NCBI GenBank assembly: GCA_947452555.1
Contig: CANGDH010000001.1
Coordinates: 372,001 to 436,000, forward strand
DNA length: 64,000 bases
Source: Bacteroidota bacterium
GTDB taxonomy: Bacteria; Bacteroidota; Bacteroidia; Chitinophagales; Chitinophagaceae
Direction of reading: 5' to 3'
Both the position numbers and the translations under genes were made by a program. The notes below the pieces were generated by a model. It was not told the origin of the DNA. It did no database searches and saw only the letters and a program-made list of their open reading frames with translations. Every line of letters starts with the position of its first letter. The first letter of the stretch is position 1. This document shows positions 17,325 through 26,800 of the stretch, one piece after another.

Positions 17325-18401
17325 GTGCAATTAGATTATTGGGAACAACAATTACCGTTTGAATATCCATTTACCATTTCTAATGGTCGTACAAAAACGC
17401 ATCAGCATAGTTTAATGGTTCGCTTGTCATTAGGCAATTGGGCAGGATATGGAGAAGCGCCAGCCATTGTTTATTATAATGTAACCGTGGACGGAATGAA
17501 GGAGCAATTAGAAAAGAATAGAAAAGTAATAGAGAAATTTGCATTGATTGACCCAGAAAGGTTTTGGCATTTCTTACATCATTTATTTCCCAATGATCCA
17601 TTTTTAGTTTGTGCGTTAGATATGGCAGGTTGGGATTTGTGGGGACAAATGAAGAAGCAGCCATTACATGAGTTATGGGGAACGAAATGGGAAAATACAA
17701 TCAGTGGCACTGATACAGCACATAATAATTTACTTCCTATTTGTGATTATACTTTGGGGATTGACCCAATTGAGAAAATGGTTCAAAAAATGAATGACCA
17801 CCCATGGCCAATATATAAAGTGAAAGTAGGGACGGACTATGATATAGAAATGATTACTGCTTTAAGAGTGCATACTGACAAGCCATTGCGTGTAGATGCC
17901 AATGCAGGCTGGACTACGGAGGAAGCATTGGTTAAAATTCCTGCATTAGCAAAATTGGGAGTAGAATTAGTGGAGCAACCCTTGGCTAAAGAAAATTGGG
18001 AAGGAATGGAGCAATTAAAAACACAAAATGCATTGCCTTTATTTGCAGACGAAAGTTGTGTGTTTGAAAAAGACGTTGCTGCCTGTGCTAATTATTTTCA
18101 TGGAATAAATATCAAATTGACAAAATGTAGTGGTTTAACTCCTGCACTAAGAATGATAAAGGAAGCAAAAAGTATAGGGTTAAAAGTGATGATGGGGAGT
18201 ATGAATGAAAGTGTAATAGGGTCTGCCGCCATTGCGCAGTTCTTGCCACAATTAGATTATGTAGACATGGACGGCCCATTATTAATGACCGAATTAAATG
18301 GTGTAGGGTTGGAGTATAGTTTTGAAAATAATAATGGTGTAATAGCTCCTTTGACAAGTCCAGGATTAGGAGTGCAGTATAGAGCGCCCTTTAAAAAGTA
18401 A
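17325..18401 (+). CDS. Dipeptide epimerase (enolase superfamily)
   Basis: 358-residue muconate-lactonizing-enzyme-type protein. The catalytic set of L-Ala-D/L-Glu epimerases is present: KVKVGTDYD (Lys), VDANAGWT, ELVEQPLAKENW and ADESCVFEKD (metal-binding Asp/Glu/Asp) and INIKLTKCSG (second Lys). It probably recycles murein peptides by inverting the Glu centre of L-Ala-D-Glu. It starts at GTG; no ATG precedes the conserved N-terminus LDYWEQQLPFEYPFTISNGRT. Specificity for other dipeptides cannot be excluded. Confidence 0.88.
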   Translation: MQLDYWEQQLPFEYPFTISNGRTKTHQHSLMVRLSLGNWAGYGEAPAIVYYNVTVDGMKEQLEKNRKVIEKFALIDPERFWHFLHHLFPNDPFLVCALDMAGWDLWGQMKKQPLHELWGTKWENTISGTDTAHNNLLPICDYTLGIDPIEKMVQKMNDHPWPIYKVKVGTDYDIEMITALRVHTDKPLRVDANAGWTTEEALVKIPALAKLGVELVEQPLAKENWEGMEQLKTQNALPLFADESCVFEKDVAACANYFHGINIKLTKCSGLTPALRMIKEAKSIGLKVMMGSMNESVIGSAAIAQFLPQLDYVDMDGPLLMTELNGVGLEYSFENNNGVIAPLTSPGLGVQYRAPFKK

Positions 18402-18475
18402 AAAAATGAACGAATAATTTATTTTAATTAAGAATAAATATTTGTGAATGAATATAAAGAAATAAAGAATTTAAA

Positions 18476-19102
18476 ATGACTCCAGAACGTACAGAGAAAT
18501 TATTAAGGGTATTAAAACAACGACAAGCTAATTTGACGGTGGTAATGGAGAATGTAAAAGATCCACATAATATTTCTGCAGTGCTGAGAACCTGCGATGC
18601 GGTGGGTATACAGGACGTTTATATTTTAACAACTAAAGAGTCACGTCATAAAAGATGGGGGCATAGAAGTAGTAGTAGTGCTTTAAAATGGCTAACTATT
18701 CACGAGTATGATAATTTAGAAGCATGCGTAAGTGCTTTAAGAAAGAAGTTTAAAAAAATATTAACCACGCATCTGTCAAGCGACGCAGTTAGTTTATATG
18801 ATATTGATTTTACAGATTCTGTTGCATTGGTATTTGGGAACGAACACGAAGGAGTGACTCCAGAATTCCGTGCCTTGTCGGATGGTAATTTTATTATCCC
18901 TCAAATGGGGATTATTCAAAGCTTAAATATTTCTGTGGCTTGTGCAGTGAGTATTTATGAAGCCATGCGCCAAAAAATAAGCGCAGGGCAATATGAGAAA
19001 AGCTCCTTACCAGACGATCAAATGCAAACTTTATTAACCCAATGGGGATTTGAAGAAGAGACTCCAGAAGTATATCGCTCTTCAAAAATAAAGAGAAGTT
19101 AG
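18476..19102 (+). CDS. trmH: TrmH-type tRNA/rRNA 2'-O-methyltransferase
   Basis: 208-residue SPOUT methyltransferase. The three family motifs are NVKDPHNISAVLRTCDA, ALVFGNEHEGV and IPQMGIIQSLNISVACAVSIYEAMRQK, which form the knotted SAM site. Length, the N-terminal helix (TPERTEKLLRVLKQRQ) and the GHRSSSSALKW loop fit TrmH, which methylates G18 of tRNA. It is convergent with argS. Confidence 0.87.
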   Translation: MTPERTEKLLRVLKQRQANLTVVMENVKDPHNISAVLRTCDAVGIQDVYILTTKESRHKRWGHRSSSSALKWLTIHEYDNLEACVSALRKKFKKILTTHLSSDAVSLYDIDFTDSVALVFGNEHEGVTPEFRALSDGNFIIPQMGIIQSLNISVACAVSIYEAMRQKISAGQYEKSSLPDDQMQTLLTQWGFEEETPEVYRSSKIKRS

Positions 19103-19151
19103 TTTTATAATTTCCAAATATTTTTTTGAGGCTCAATTAAGAAACCACTAA

Positions 19152-20921
19152 TTACATCTGTTCTGGAACAGCTATGCCTAATACATGCATTCCTTTTTGT
19201 AATGTGGCAGCAGTCAAAATTCCTAATTGTATTCTCAACTGTTTTTTCTCTTCTGTGTCGGCGTTGCTAATGGAATGCTCTGCATAAAAAGTATTAAACA
19301 ATTTAGCTAAGTTGAAAGTGTAAATTGCAACTTTAGAAGGGTCTAATGTTTCTGCAGCTTCATTAATGACCGCAGGGAAATTAGATAGTTCAATTGCTAA
19401 TGCTTTTTCTAATGGAAGTAATTCGGAATTGGTTAAACTAATACTAGTGCCTGTTTTTCTTAAAATACTTTTAATTCTAGCATGTGTGTATTGAATAAAA
19501 GGCCCTGTGAAACCATGAAAATCTATACTCTCTTCTGGATTGAAAATCATTTTCTTTTTAGGATCCACTCTTAATAAGAAAAACTTAAGTGCACCCAATC
19601 CAATCGTATTATAAAGTTCAGACAATTGTGATGGAGTAAATTCATTCACTTTACCTAATGACTCTGTTTTTTCTTTTGAAATATTAATCATCTCGTCCAC
19701 TAAATCGTCAGCGTCCACCACAGTCCCTTCTCGGCTCTTCATTTTCCCTGTAGGTAATTCAACCATACCATAACTTAAATGAAAAATACCGTCAGAAGCG
19801 GGAAGTTGTAATTTTTGACAAATTAATTTCAATACTTTGAAATGATAATTTTGTTCATCACCTACTACATAAATACTTGCATCAGTATTAAACTCTTCTT
19901 GTTTCATTTCTGCAAGACCAATGTCCTGCGTAATGTATACTGATGTTCCGTCTTTACGTCGTACAATTTTTTCGTCTAATCCGTCTGCAGTTAAGTCAAT
20001 CCAAACAGATCCGTCTTCTTTTTGATAGAACACTTTTTTCGCTAAACCCTGATTGACTAATTCCTTACCTAATAAATAAGTATTGCTTTCGAAATAGGTT
20101 TTAGCAAAATCAGATCCAATCTTTTTATAAGTAGTTTCAAATCCAGCATATACCCAGCTATTCATACGCTTCCACAATTCCAAGGTGGCATCGTCTCCTT
20201 GTTCCCATTTCAATAACATTTCTTGTGCACCTTTTTGAATAGGTGCTTCTTTTTCTGCTATGTCATGAGTCATGCCACCAGCCACTAATTCTGCTACTTG
20301 TGCCTTATAAGCGTCGTTAAATTTTACATAATAATCTCCAACAAAATGATCTCCTTTTTGGTTTGTATCTTCTGGAGTTGCTCCATTGGCAAATAACTGC
20401 CATGCTATCATACTCTTACATATATGAATGCCACGGTCATTTACAATGCAAGTTTTCACCACATCATTCCCTTGAATTTTTAAAATTTCAGCAATACTCC
20501 AACCTAAAAAATTATTTCTTAAATGACCTAAATGCAAAGGCTTGTTGGTATTAGGGGAGGAGTACTCCACCATAATTTTACGAGGACTTTCTATTTTTGG
20601 CAATAAGTTTTCTGGACTTAAATGCTTTATATAATCAAACCAATATTGATTGCTAATTGTGAAATTCAAAAACCCTTTTACTATATTAAAATTGGTTATA
20701 GTTCCTGGCATCGCAGCCAACATAGCATTGCCTAATTCGTTCCCTAAAACTTCAGGACTTTTCCCTAATTGCTTAACAAAAGCAAATAAAACAATAGTAT
20801 AATCTCCCTCAAATTCAGGCTTAGTTGCGTTGACTAATACCTGTTCGGGAGTTATATTAATGCCGTATAAGCTTTGAATACAATTAGATGTGGACTGTTT
20901 TAAATTACTTATTAAATTCAT
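19152..20921 (-). CDS. argS: Arginyl-tRNA synthetase
   Basis: 589-residue class I synthetase. The HIGH-type motif is seen in SSPNTNKPLHLGHLRNNFLG near residue 120 and the KMSKS counterpart as GKMKSREGTVVDADDL near residue 392. The N-terminal additional domain (ITPEQVLVNATKPEFEGDYTI) and the C-terminal DALR anticodon domain (FIQYTHARIKSILRKTG) are complete. It is divergent from gtrA, with a TACTTTTG box at 20947-20940. Confidence 0.96.
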   Translation of the reverse strand: MNLISNLKQSTSNCIQSLYGINITPEQVLVNATKPEFEGDYTIVLFAFVKQLGKSPEVLGNELGNAMLAAMPGTITNFNIVKGFLNFTISNQYWFDYIKHLSPENLLPKIESPRKIMVEYSSPNTNKPLHLGHLRNNFLGWSIAEILKIQGNDVVKTCIVNDRGIHICKSMIAWQLFANGATPEDTNQKGDHFVGDYYVKFNDAYKAQVAELVAGGMTHDIAEKEAPIQKGAQEMLLKWEQGDDATLELWKRMNSWVYAGFETTYKKIGSDFAKTYFESNTYLLGKELVNQGLAKKVFYQKEDGSVWIDLTADGLDEKIVRRKDGTSVYITQDIGLAEMKQEEFNTDASIYVVGDEQNYHFKVLKLICQKLQLPASDGIFHLSYGMVELPTGKMKSREGTVVDADDLVDEMINISKEKTESLGKVNEFTPSQLSELYNTIGLGALKFFLLRVDPKKKMIFNPEESIDFHGFTGPFIQYTHARIKSILRKTGTSISLTNSELLPLEKALAIELSNFPAVINEAAETLDPSKVAIYTFNLAKLFNTFYAEHSISNADTEEKKQLRIQLGILTAATLQKGMHVLGIAVPEQM

Positions 20922-20939
20922 AAATTAGGGTTACTGTGG

Positions 20940-20947
20940 CAAAAGTA
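20940..20947 (-). promoter_or_regulatory. -7 box of argS
   Basis: The minus strand reads TACTTTTGCCACAG, with the box ending 18 bases before the ATG at 20921. It lies 12 bp from the opposed gtrA box. Confidence 0.55.
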
Positions 20948-20959
20948 ATTAATTAAGAT

Positions 20960-20967
20960 TATCTTTG
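20960..20967 (+). promoter_or_regulatory. -7 box immediately before gtrA
   Basis: TATCTTTG ends 7 bases before the ATG at 20975, so transcription should begin at or within a few bases of the start codon. Confidence 0.5.
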
Positions 20968-20974
20968 GTGCTAC

Positions 20975-21475
20975 ATGTTGAAACTGCACGATTTTATTAG
21001 CAAATTAATTCTTGATCTAATAGATTGGGTATACCCGATTTTCAAGAAAATGATGCCCCTAAAAACCTTTAGATACGCCGCTTGTGGTGGTGCGAATACG
21101 GTTTTAGACATATTGCTATTTTTCGTTTCTTATAATTACATTTTACATAAGCAGCCTACACATTATGGCTGGCTTACTATCAGTCCTCATATAGCTTCCT
21201 TTATGATCAGCTTCTGCTTGACATTCCCTATTGGGTTTTACTTAAGTAGGTATGTGGTTTTTCAGGAAACGACTGTAAAAAAGTCAAAGCAGCTTTTTAA
21301 GTACTTTTTTGTGGTGCTTGGTTGTATTTTCTTAAACTATATTTTCTTAAAGCTTTTCGTAGATTATTTTGGTTGGTTTGCTACTCCAGCCAAGATTGTA
21401 ACCACATTTTTCGTGGTAATATTCAGTTACACAAGTCAAAAGAACTTCACATTTAAAGGTAGCGACAAGGAGTAA
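20975..21475 (+). CDS. GtrA family membrane protein
   Basis: 166 residues with four predicted membrane helices in the GtrA arrangement: FRYAACGGANTVLDILLFFVSYN, HIASFMISFCLTFPIGFYLSRYVVF, a third around LFKYFFVVLGCIFLNYIFLK and a fourth ending TTFFVVIFSYTSQKNFTF. Family members are thought to help move lipid-linked sugars across the membrane for glycan modification. No glycosyltransferase gene is adjacent, so its partner is unknown. Confidence 0.87.
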   Translation: MLKLHDFISKLILDLIDWVYPIFKKMMPLKTFRYAACGGANTVLDILLFFVSYNYILHKQPTHYGWLTISPHIASFMISFCLTFPIGFYLSRYVVFQETTVKKSKQLFKYFFVVLGCIFLNYIFLKLFVDYFGWFATPAKIVTTFFVVIFSYTSQKNFTFKGSDKE

Positions 21476-21565
21476 TCTGCCAATTTTGGCCTCTATTTAG
21501 ACTTATTTTGACTCATTTTCAGTAATATATGACATTATTGCACCCATTTTGTGTAAGTAATATTG

Positions 21566-21581
21566 TGGCATAAAGATTGCC
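21566..21581 (+). promoter_or_regulatory. Sigma-54-like -24/-12 site upstream of dnaK
   Basis: TGGCATAAAGATTGCC matches the sigma-54 consensus TGGCAyrnnnnTTGCw at nearly every fixed position, including the GG-GC spacing, 36 bp before the dnaK ATG. Overlapping it is an alternative housekeeping promoter, TTG (21538) with 17 bp to TAATATTG (one mismatch to TAnnTTTG). Either could be the real promoter. Confidence 0.4.
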
Positions 21582-21617
21582 TTGTATATGATAATTAATA
21601 ATTGAAAATTAATCAAA

Positions 21618-23522
21618 ATGGCAAAAATAATAGGAATTGACTTAGGTACCACAAACAGTTGTGTATCAGTTATGGAAGGTGGCGAACCTGTAGTTATCGC
21701 AAATGACGAGGGTAGAAGAACCACCCCATCTGTAGTCGCTTTCTTAAAGAATGGCGAGCGTAAAGTAGGTGATCCTGCAAAAAGACAGGCTATCACTAAC
21801 CCCGAAAATACGATTTCAAGTGTGAAGCGTTTTATGGGTCGTCGTTACAATGAAATTACAGAAGAGAAAAGTCACTGGAGTTACAAAATTGTACAAGGTG
21901 AGAACGATACGGTACGTGTAGATATTGATGGTCGTATGTATACACCACAAGAAATTTCTGCAATGGTTTTACAAAAGATGAAAAAAACTGCAGAAGACTA
22001 TTTAGGTCATGAAGTTACAGAAGCAGTTATTACTGTTCCTGCTTACTTTAATGATGCACAAAGACAAGCAACAAAAGAAGCTGGAGAGATTGCTGGTTTA
22101 ACAGTACGTCGTATTGTAAACGAGCCAACTGCTGCCGCATTAGCTTACGGTTTAGATAAGAAAAATATTGAGCAAAAAATTGCTGTTTTCGATTTAGGAG
22201 GTGGAACTTTCGACGTATCTGTTTTGGATTTAGGAGACGGTGTGTTTGAAGTAAAATCTACTAATGGAGATACACATTTAGGTGGTGATGACTTTGATAA
22301 AGTAATCATGGACTTTTTAGCTGACGAGTTTAAAAAACAAGAAGCTATTGATTTAAGAAAAGATCCAATGGCTTTACAACGTTTAAAAGAAGCTGCTGAA
22401 AAAGCGAAAGTTGAATTAAGTTCTTCTACAGAAACTGAAATCAACTTGCCTTATATCACAGCAGTAGACGGTGTTCCAAAGCACTTGGTATTAAAATTAA
22501 CAAGAGCAAAGTTTGAATCATTAGCAGATAATTTATTTGCACGATGTATTAAGCCTTGTGAAATTGCATTGAAAGATGCTGGATATTCTGTTTCACAAAT
22601 TGATGAAGTAATCTTAGTAGGTGGTTCTTCTAGAATCCCTAAAGTGCAAGAATTAGTGGAGAAGTTCTTTGGTAAAAAACCTAACCGTTCAGTTAATCCT
22701 GATGAAGTAGTTGCCATTGGTGCAGGTATTCAAGGTGGTGTTTTAACAGGTGACGTTAAAGACGTTTTATTATTAGACGTTACTCCATTAAACTTAGGTA
22801 TTGAAACAATGGGAGGTGTAATGACAACCATGATTGCTTCAAATACAACTATTCCAACTAAGAAAACTGAAGTGTATTCAACAGCAAGCGACAATCAACC
22901 AGGTGTACAAATTCATGTTATCCAAGGGGAGCGTCCAATGGCTGCACAAAATAAAAGTTTAGGTATGTTTAACTTGGATGGTATTCCACCAGCACCAAGA
23001 GGCGTTCCTCAAATTGAAGTAACTTTTGATATTGATGCAAACGGTATCTTAAACGTAAGCGCAAAAGACAAAGGAACTGGTAAAGAACAAAAAATCAGAA
23101 TTGAAGCGGGAAGTGGTTTAACTAAGGAAGAAATCGAGAAGATGAAAGCCGAAGCAAAAGCTAATGAAGCAACAGATAAAATTGAAAAAGATCGTGTTGA
23201 GAAATTAAACGAAGCTGATAGCTTGATTTTCCAAACGGAGAAGCAATTGAAAGAGTTTGGAGATAAGATCCCAGCTGACAAAAAAGCACCTATTGAGACT
23301 GCTTTGGAAACTTTAAAAGTAGCTCATCAAGCTCAGGATGTAACTCAAGTTGAAGCTGCTTTAGCTGCAATGAACACTGCTTGGACTGCTGCTAGTGAAG
23401 AAATTTACAAGGCACAACAAGGTGGAGCAGCTGATGCTCAACCACAAGGTGACGGTCAACAAGGTGGTGCTCAAGCTAGCAATGACACTGTTGAAGACGC
23501 TCAATTTGAAGAAGTAAAATAA
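21618..23522 (+). CDS. dnaK: Molecular chaperone DnaK (Hsp70)
   Basis: 634-residue Hsp70. The nucleotide-binding domain starts [24 protein letters not shown] and carries [22 protein letters not shown] and [13 protein letters not shown]. The substrate-binding domain follows the linker [16 protein letters not shown]. The C-terminal lid ends in a Gln/Gly-rich tail and EEVK in place of the usual EEVD. dnaJ and grpE are not adjacent. No CIRCE element was seen upstream. A perfect terminator follows. Confidence 0.97.
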   Translation: MAKIIGIDLGTTNSCVSVMEGGEPVVIANDEGRRTTPSVVAFLKNGERKVGDPAKRQAITNPENTISSVKRFMGRRYNEITEEKSHWSYKIVQGENDTVRVDIDGRMYTPQEISAMVLQKMKKTAEDYLGHEVTEAVITVPAYFNDAQRQATKEAGEIAGLTVRRIVNEPTAAALAYGLDKKNIEQKIAVFDLGGGTFDVSVLDLGDGVFEVKSTNGDTHLGGDDFDKVIMDFLADEFKKQEAIDLRKDPMALQRLKEAAEKAKVELSSSTETEINLPYITAVDGVPKHLVLKLTRAKFESLADNLFARCIKPCEIALKDAGYSVSQIDEVILVGGSSRIPKVQELVEKFFGKKPNRSVNPDEVVAIGAGIQGGVLTGDVKDVLLLDVTPLNLGIETMGGVMTTMIASNTTIPTKKTEVYSTASDNQPGVQIHVIQGERPMAAQNKSLGMFNLDGIPPAPRGVPQIEVTFDIDANGILNVSAKDKGTGKEQKIRIEAGSGLTKEEIEKMKAEAKANEATDKIEKDRVEKLNEADSLIFQTEKQLKEFGDKIPADKKAPIETALETLKVAHQAQDVTQVEAALAAMNTAWTAASEEIYKAQQGGAADAQPQGDGQQGGAQASNDTVEDAQFEEVK

Positions 23523-23563
23523 GCTGAATCAGGTAAAACTGACTCTTTTTAAGCTAATAATAG

Positions 23564-23593
23564 AAAGCTCTCCAGAAATGGAGAGCTTTTTTT
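23564..23593 (+). terminator. Intrinsic terminator of dnaK
   Basis: AAAGCTCTCCA and TGGAGAGCTTT pair perfectly over 11 bp around a GAAA tetraloop, followed by a T-run to 23593. It lies 41 bp after the dnaK stop. Confidence 0.93.
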
Positions 23594-23638
23594 GTTTATT
23601 AAATAAGTAAAATAAATTTTAACTACTTAAACGTCTTA

Positions 23639-23670
23639 TTGAATATCAGTAAGTTATAATGATATTTTTG
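23639..23670 (+). promoter_or_regulatory. Promoter of the giant surface-protein operon
   Basis: TTG (23639-23641), 21 bp, then TATTTTTG (23663-23670). This matches the Bacteroidota consensus in sequence and spacing and implies a leader of about 135 bases. A second, weaker box (TAAATTCG at 23754, followed by CGCCCG) lies nearer the gene. Confidence 0.65.
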
Positions 23671-23702
23671 TGTTGTATTATATTTTTTTTAATACGACAC
23701 AA
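23668..23702 (+). promoter_or_regulatory. 13-bp hairpin at the predicted transcription start of the giant operon
   Basis: TTGTGTTGTATTA pairs with TAATACGACACAA (one T-G pair in RNA) around a T-rich loop. It begins inside the -7 box and spans the predicted start site, so it is either an operator-type dyad or a 5'-end RNA hairpin. Confidence 0.55.
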
Positions 23703-23813
23703 TGTTCTGACTACTATCATTTAAATAGAATTTAGTCTAAGAAAAAAAATACGTAAATTCGCGCCCGCTCTATATAAAAGGAGCTTTGATTACGTATTTA
23801 TTAAATTTTTTAT

Positions 23814-26800
23814 ATGTTTAGTTGTAAAAAGGTGTTTAGGTCGGTAATAATACTTGTTACTACTGTGGTTCTATCTCAAAATCTAGTTCTCGCTCAATCT
23901 ACAGTTTTTAAAACTGGGTCGGCTATAATTGACATGGGAGGTGCAGGTGCGCCAACGGTCAATAACTCATTAAAACCTTATGGATTAATATATGCTTTAT
24001 TGAGTGGGTACAATGTCCCTGTTAATGGGGTAATTGGTCAGTCCAAAGTGAAAGACGGTATTGATTTCACTTATGGTGCGAAAAGTTATAAAGGGGGTAC
24101 ATATGTTATTTCTGCTGAAATGATTAGTCCAGACGTTAAAGCATTATTGACAAGTTGGGCTACTCAAGGAGTATTAATAGACTACACAACATCAGATTTA
24201 ACGGTAAATGTTACTTATAAAATAGCCTTCGCTCCAAAATGGGTAATGGATAAAACTAATGGTAATATCGCAGTAGCCTATTTAACTGCTGCAGGTATTC
24301 CAGCTGCTGCATATTCATTTAAAGACCCTAGTGAATTAGGAAGTTGTGATGATATTTTTGTTTTACCGCACGCTAGTCCAACATGGAACACACATAATAA
24401 TTTATTTAAGTTTAATAGAGATTATAGAGGTGCAATTTATGTAAGTTGTTCAGCAGGTAGTGCATTAGAATCATTGTATAAAGATTCTAGTGACGGTAGT
24501 AGATATTCAATGAATTTCTTAACAACAACTGGTTTAGTACCTGCAAGTACACATGCTGCTGCAGTTACTCCTTTTGTTCATCAATTTCCTACAGAACCCA
24601 TCGCACAATATATAGGCAAAACAGATGCTGCTCAAATTAAAGGAGCTGAGGTGGTTTACTTACCTAAAAAAGGGGGGAGATGGAATACAGGTACTAAAAT
24701 TTTAACATTAAGTCCAACACAATCAAATATTCCAACATTATCTGATGGCCCTGCAGCTATAAACGTATTTGGAAGAGGTTTTGATGATCCATCTAGAGGT
24801 TATGTTTTTTATGAAGCAGCTCACTCTGTGGCAGGAACAACAGCAGAGTTTATTGCAGCGCAAAGAATGTTCTTCAATTTTAGCTTTTTTGCATTAGGTG
24901 ATAAAGCAGCAAATTCAGCTTTGTCATTAAGTTTGAATAATGTTTCAGGAACTTCTACGGTTCCCACTCAATTAAATGGTAATAGTGTTTCACATCCTAA
25001 TTCTTATACTTTTGTTGCTACTGCTTCCACAGCGGACACTTATACTTTCCAATGGAAGTCTTCAGTGCCAGGTAGTTTTTCTACACCAACAAACACTACA
25101 ACAACTAGTACAGTAGTATTCACACCTAATGATGTAACAAGTGCAACACAGGCAGTAATTTCATGTATAGCTACTGCAAGTACTTGTTCTAGATCAGCTT
25201 TTGATTCTAAAGGGACAACTGTAATACCATCCGTTCCATCTTTAAATTCAGCAGCTTTAACATTAAATGTAAAATCTGACTGTGCTAATAATGCTTTTAC
25301 ATTTAATGTATTTGATAGTGTAGTGGATGTAAATGCAGGTGCAAGAACATTGTCGGTTACTACTACTCCTTCAAATGGAACTATCTCAGTAAATGCAACA
25401 TCTGGAGCTGTTACTTATACTCCTAATTCCATGTTTCAAGGTACGGAAACTTTAAACTATACCATTAGTAATGGAGGTGTTTCAACTCCAGCTTCAAACA
25501 CAATTACGATTTATGTAGGTAAATCATCTACTGCGCCTAAATTAACAAATGACACTTATACTTCAATTCTTGAAAATCAATTGACTGTTTTAAGAGTTTT
25601 AGATAACGATAAAAATAATCCAAGTTCGAGTTTAAAGGATAAACTTTTTATTAGAGAAATTACATCTCGACCTGCAAAAGGTTACGTCTATATTAATAGT
25701 GATCGTACCTTATCATATGTTTCCAAAAAAAATACTTCAGTTGCAGATTATACTGAGTCATTTTCATATGAAGCATGTAATGACTTAGGTTTATGTTCAA
25801 TTGCAACCGTTACAGTATCTGTAGTAGATTGTGGTTGCGGAACTGATCTTTATAAATTAGGAATCAGTACTGGTGGCTCTAGTGGTACTATTACGTTGAC
25901 TGCAACTGCAGATTCCTACATAGATAAAAATAGTACAAGTACAAATTATTATAATGCATCAGAGTTAAGATTAAGTGGAAGTAGTAGTAGAACTAGAGTC
26001 CCTTTATTTAAATTTGATTTGAGTACTATTCCAACAGGAGTAACAATAAATTCTGCATATCTTAAAACATATTTATCACAAACAGCTGATTTAAGTTCCA
26101 ATAACCCTTTTCCTGCTACTATTTATCCACTAAAAAGAGATTGGGTAGAAAATGGTGTCACTTGGACAAAATTTAATTCAACCACAAATTGGGGGACTTC
26201 TGGTGCTACAAGTTCTGGTACAGATTATGTTAGTATTACATCTGCTCCAACTTTTACTAGTCCAGGAACTAATTCTTCCACTTCTGCTGGTACTTTAATT
26301 CAATCAGATATTAAAAACATTGTAAATGGTTGGATTAATGGCACTTATACAAATTATGGATTAATCATTTTTCCAACTTCTACATCAAGTAGTTCTTCGG
26401 TTTATTTAGGCTCTAAAGAAAATACGAATTCACCAGTTTCATACAAGCCTTTACTTGTTGTTAGTTATGGCGGAACTTCTTATAATTGTATTTCAATTCC
26501 AACAAATTATAAGCCGATTGTTTATTTAGACAATGTAACTACAGCGTCTAATACTAATTTAAGTATTACCCCTTTATTAAATGATTTTAATTATTATACA
26601 AATACTAATTCAATTACTTCATTTACTCAACCTGCTCATGGTACAGCTTCAAGAAGTAGTAATACTATTACCTATATACCAAATGGTTCTTTTGTTGGTA
26701 ATGATACATTAACATATACAGTAACTGATGCGACAAATAGTCAAACTAATACCGCAACAATCATTATTGATGTTACAAGAGTTGCCCCTGTAATTAATCA

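Noticed and set aside
23741-23750. Homopolymer A-run before the giant gene as a phase-variation tract
   Set aside because: Only eight A in a leader region; comparable runs occur throughout this AT-rich sequence.
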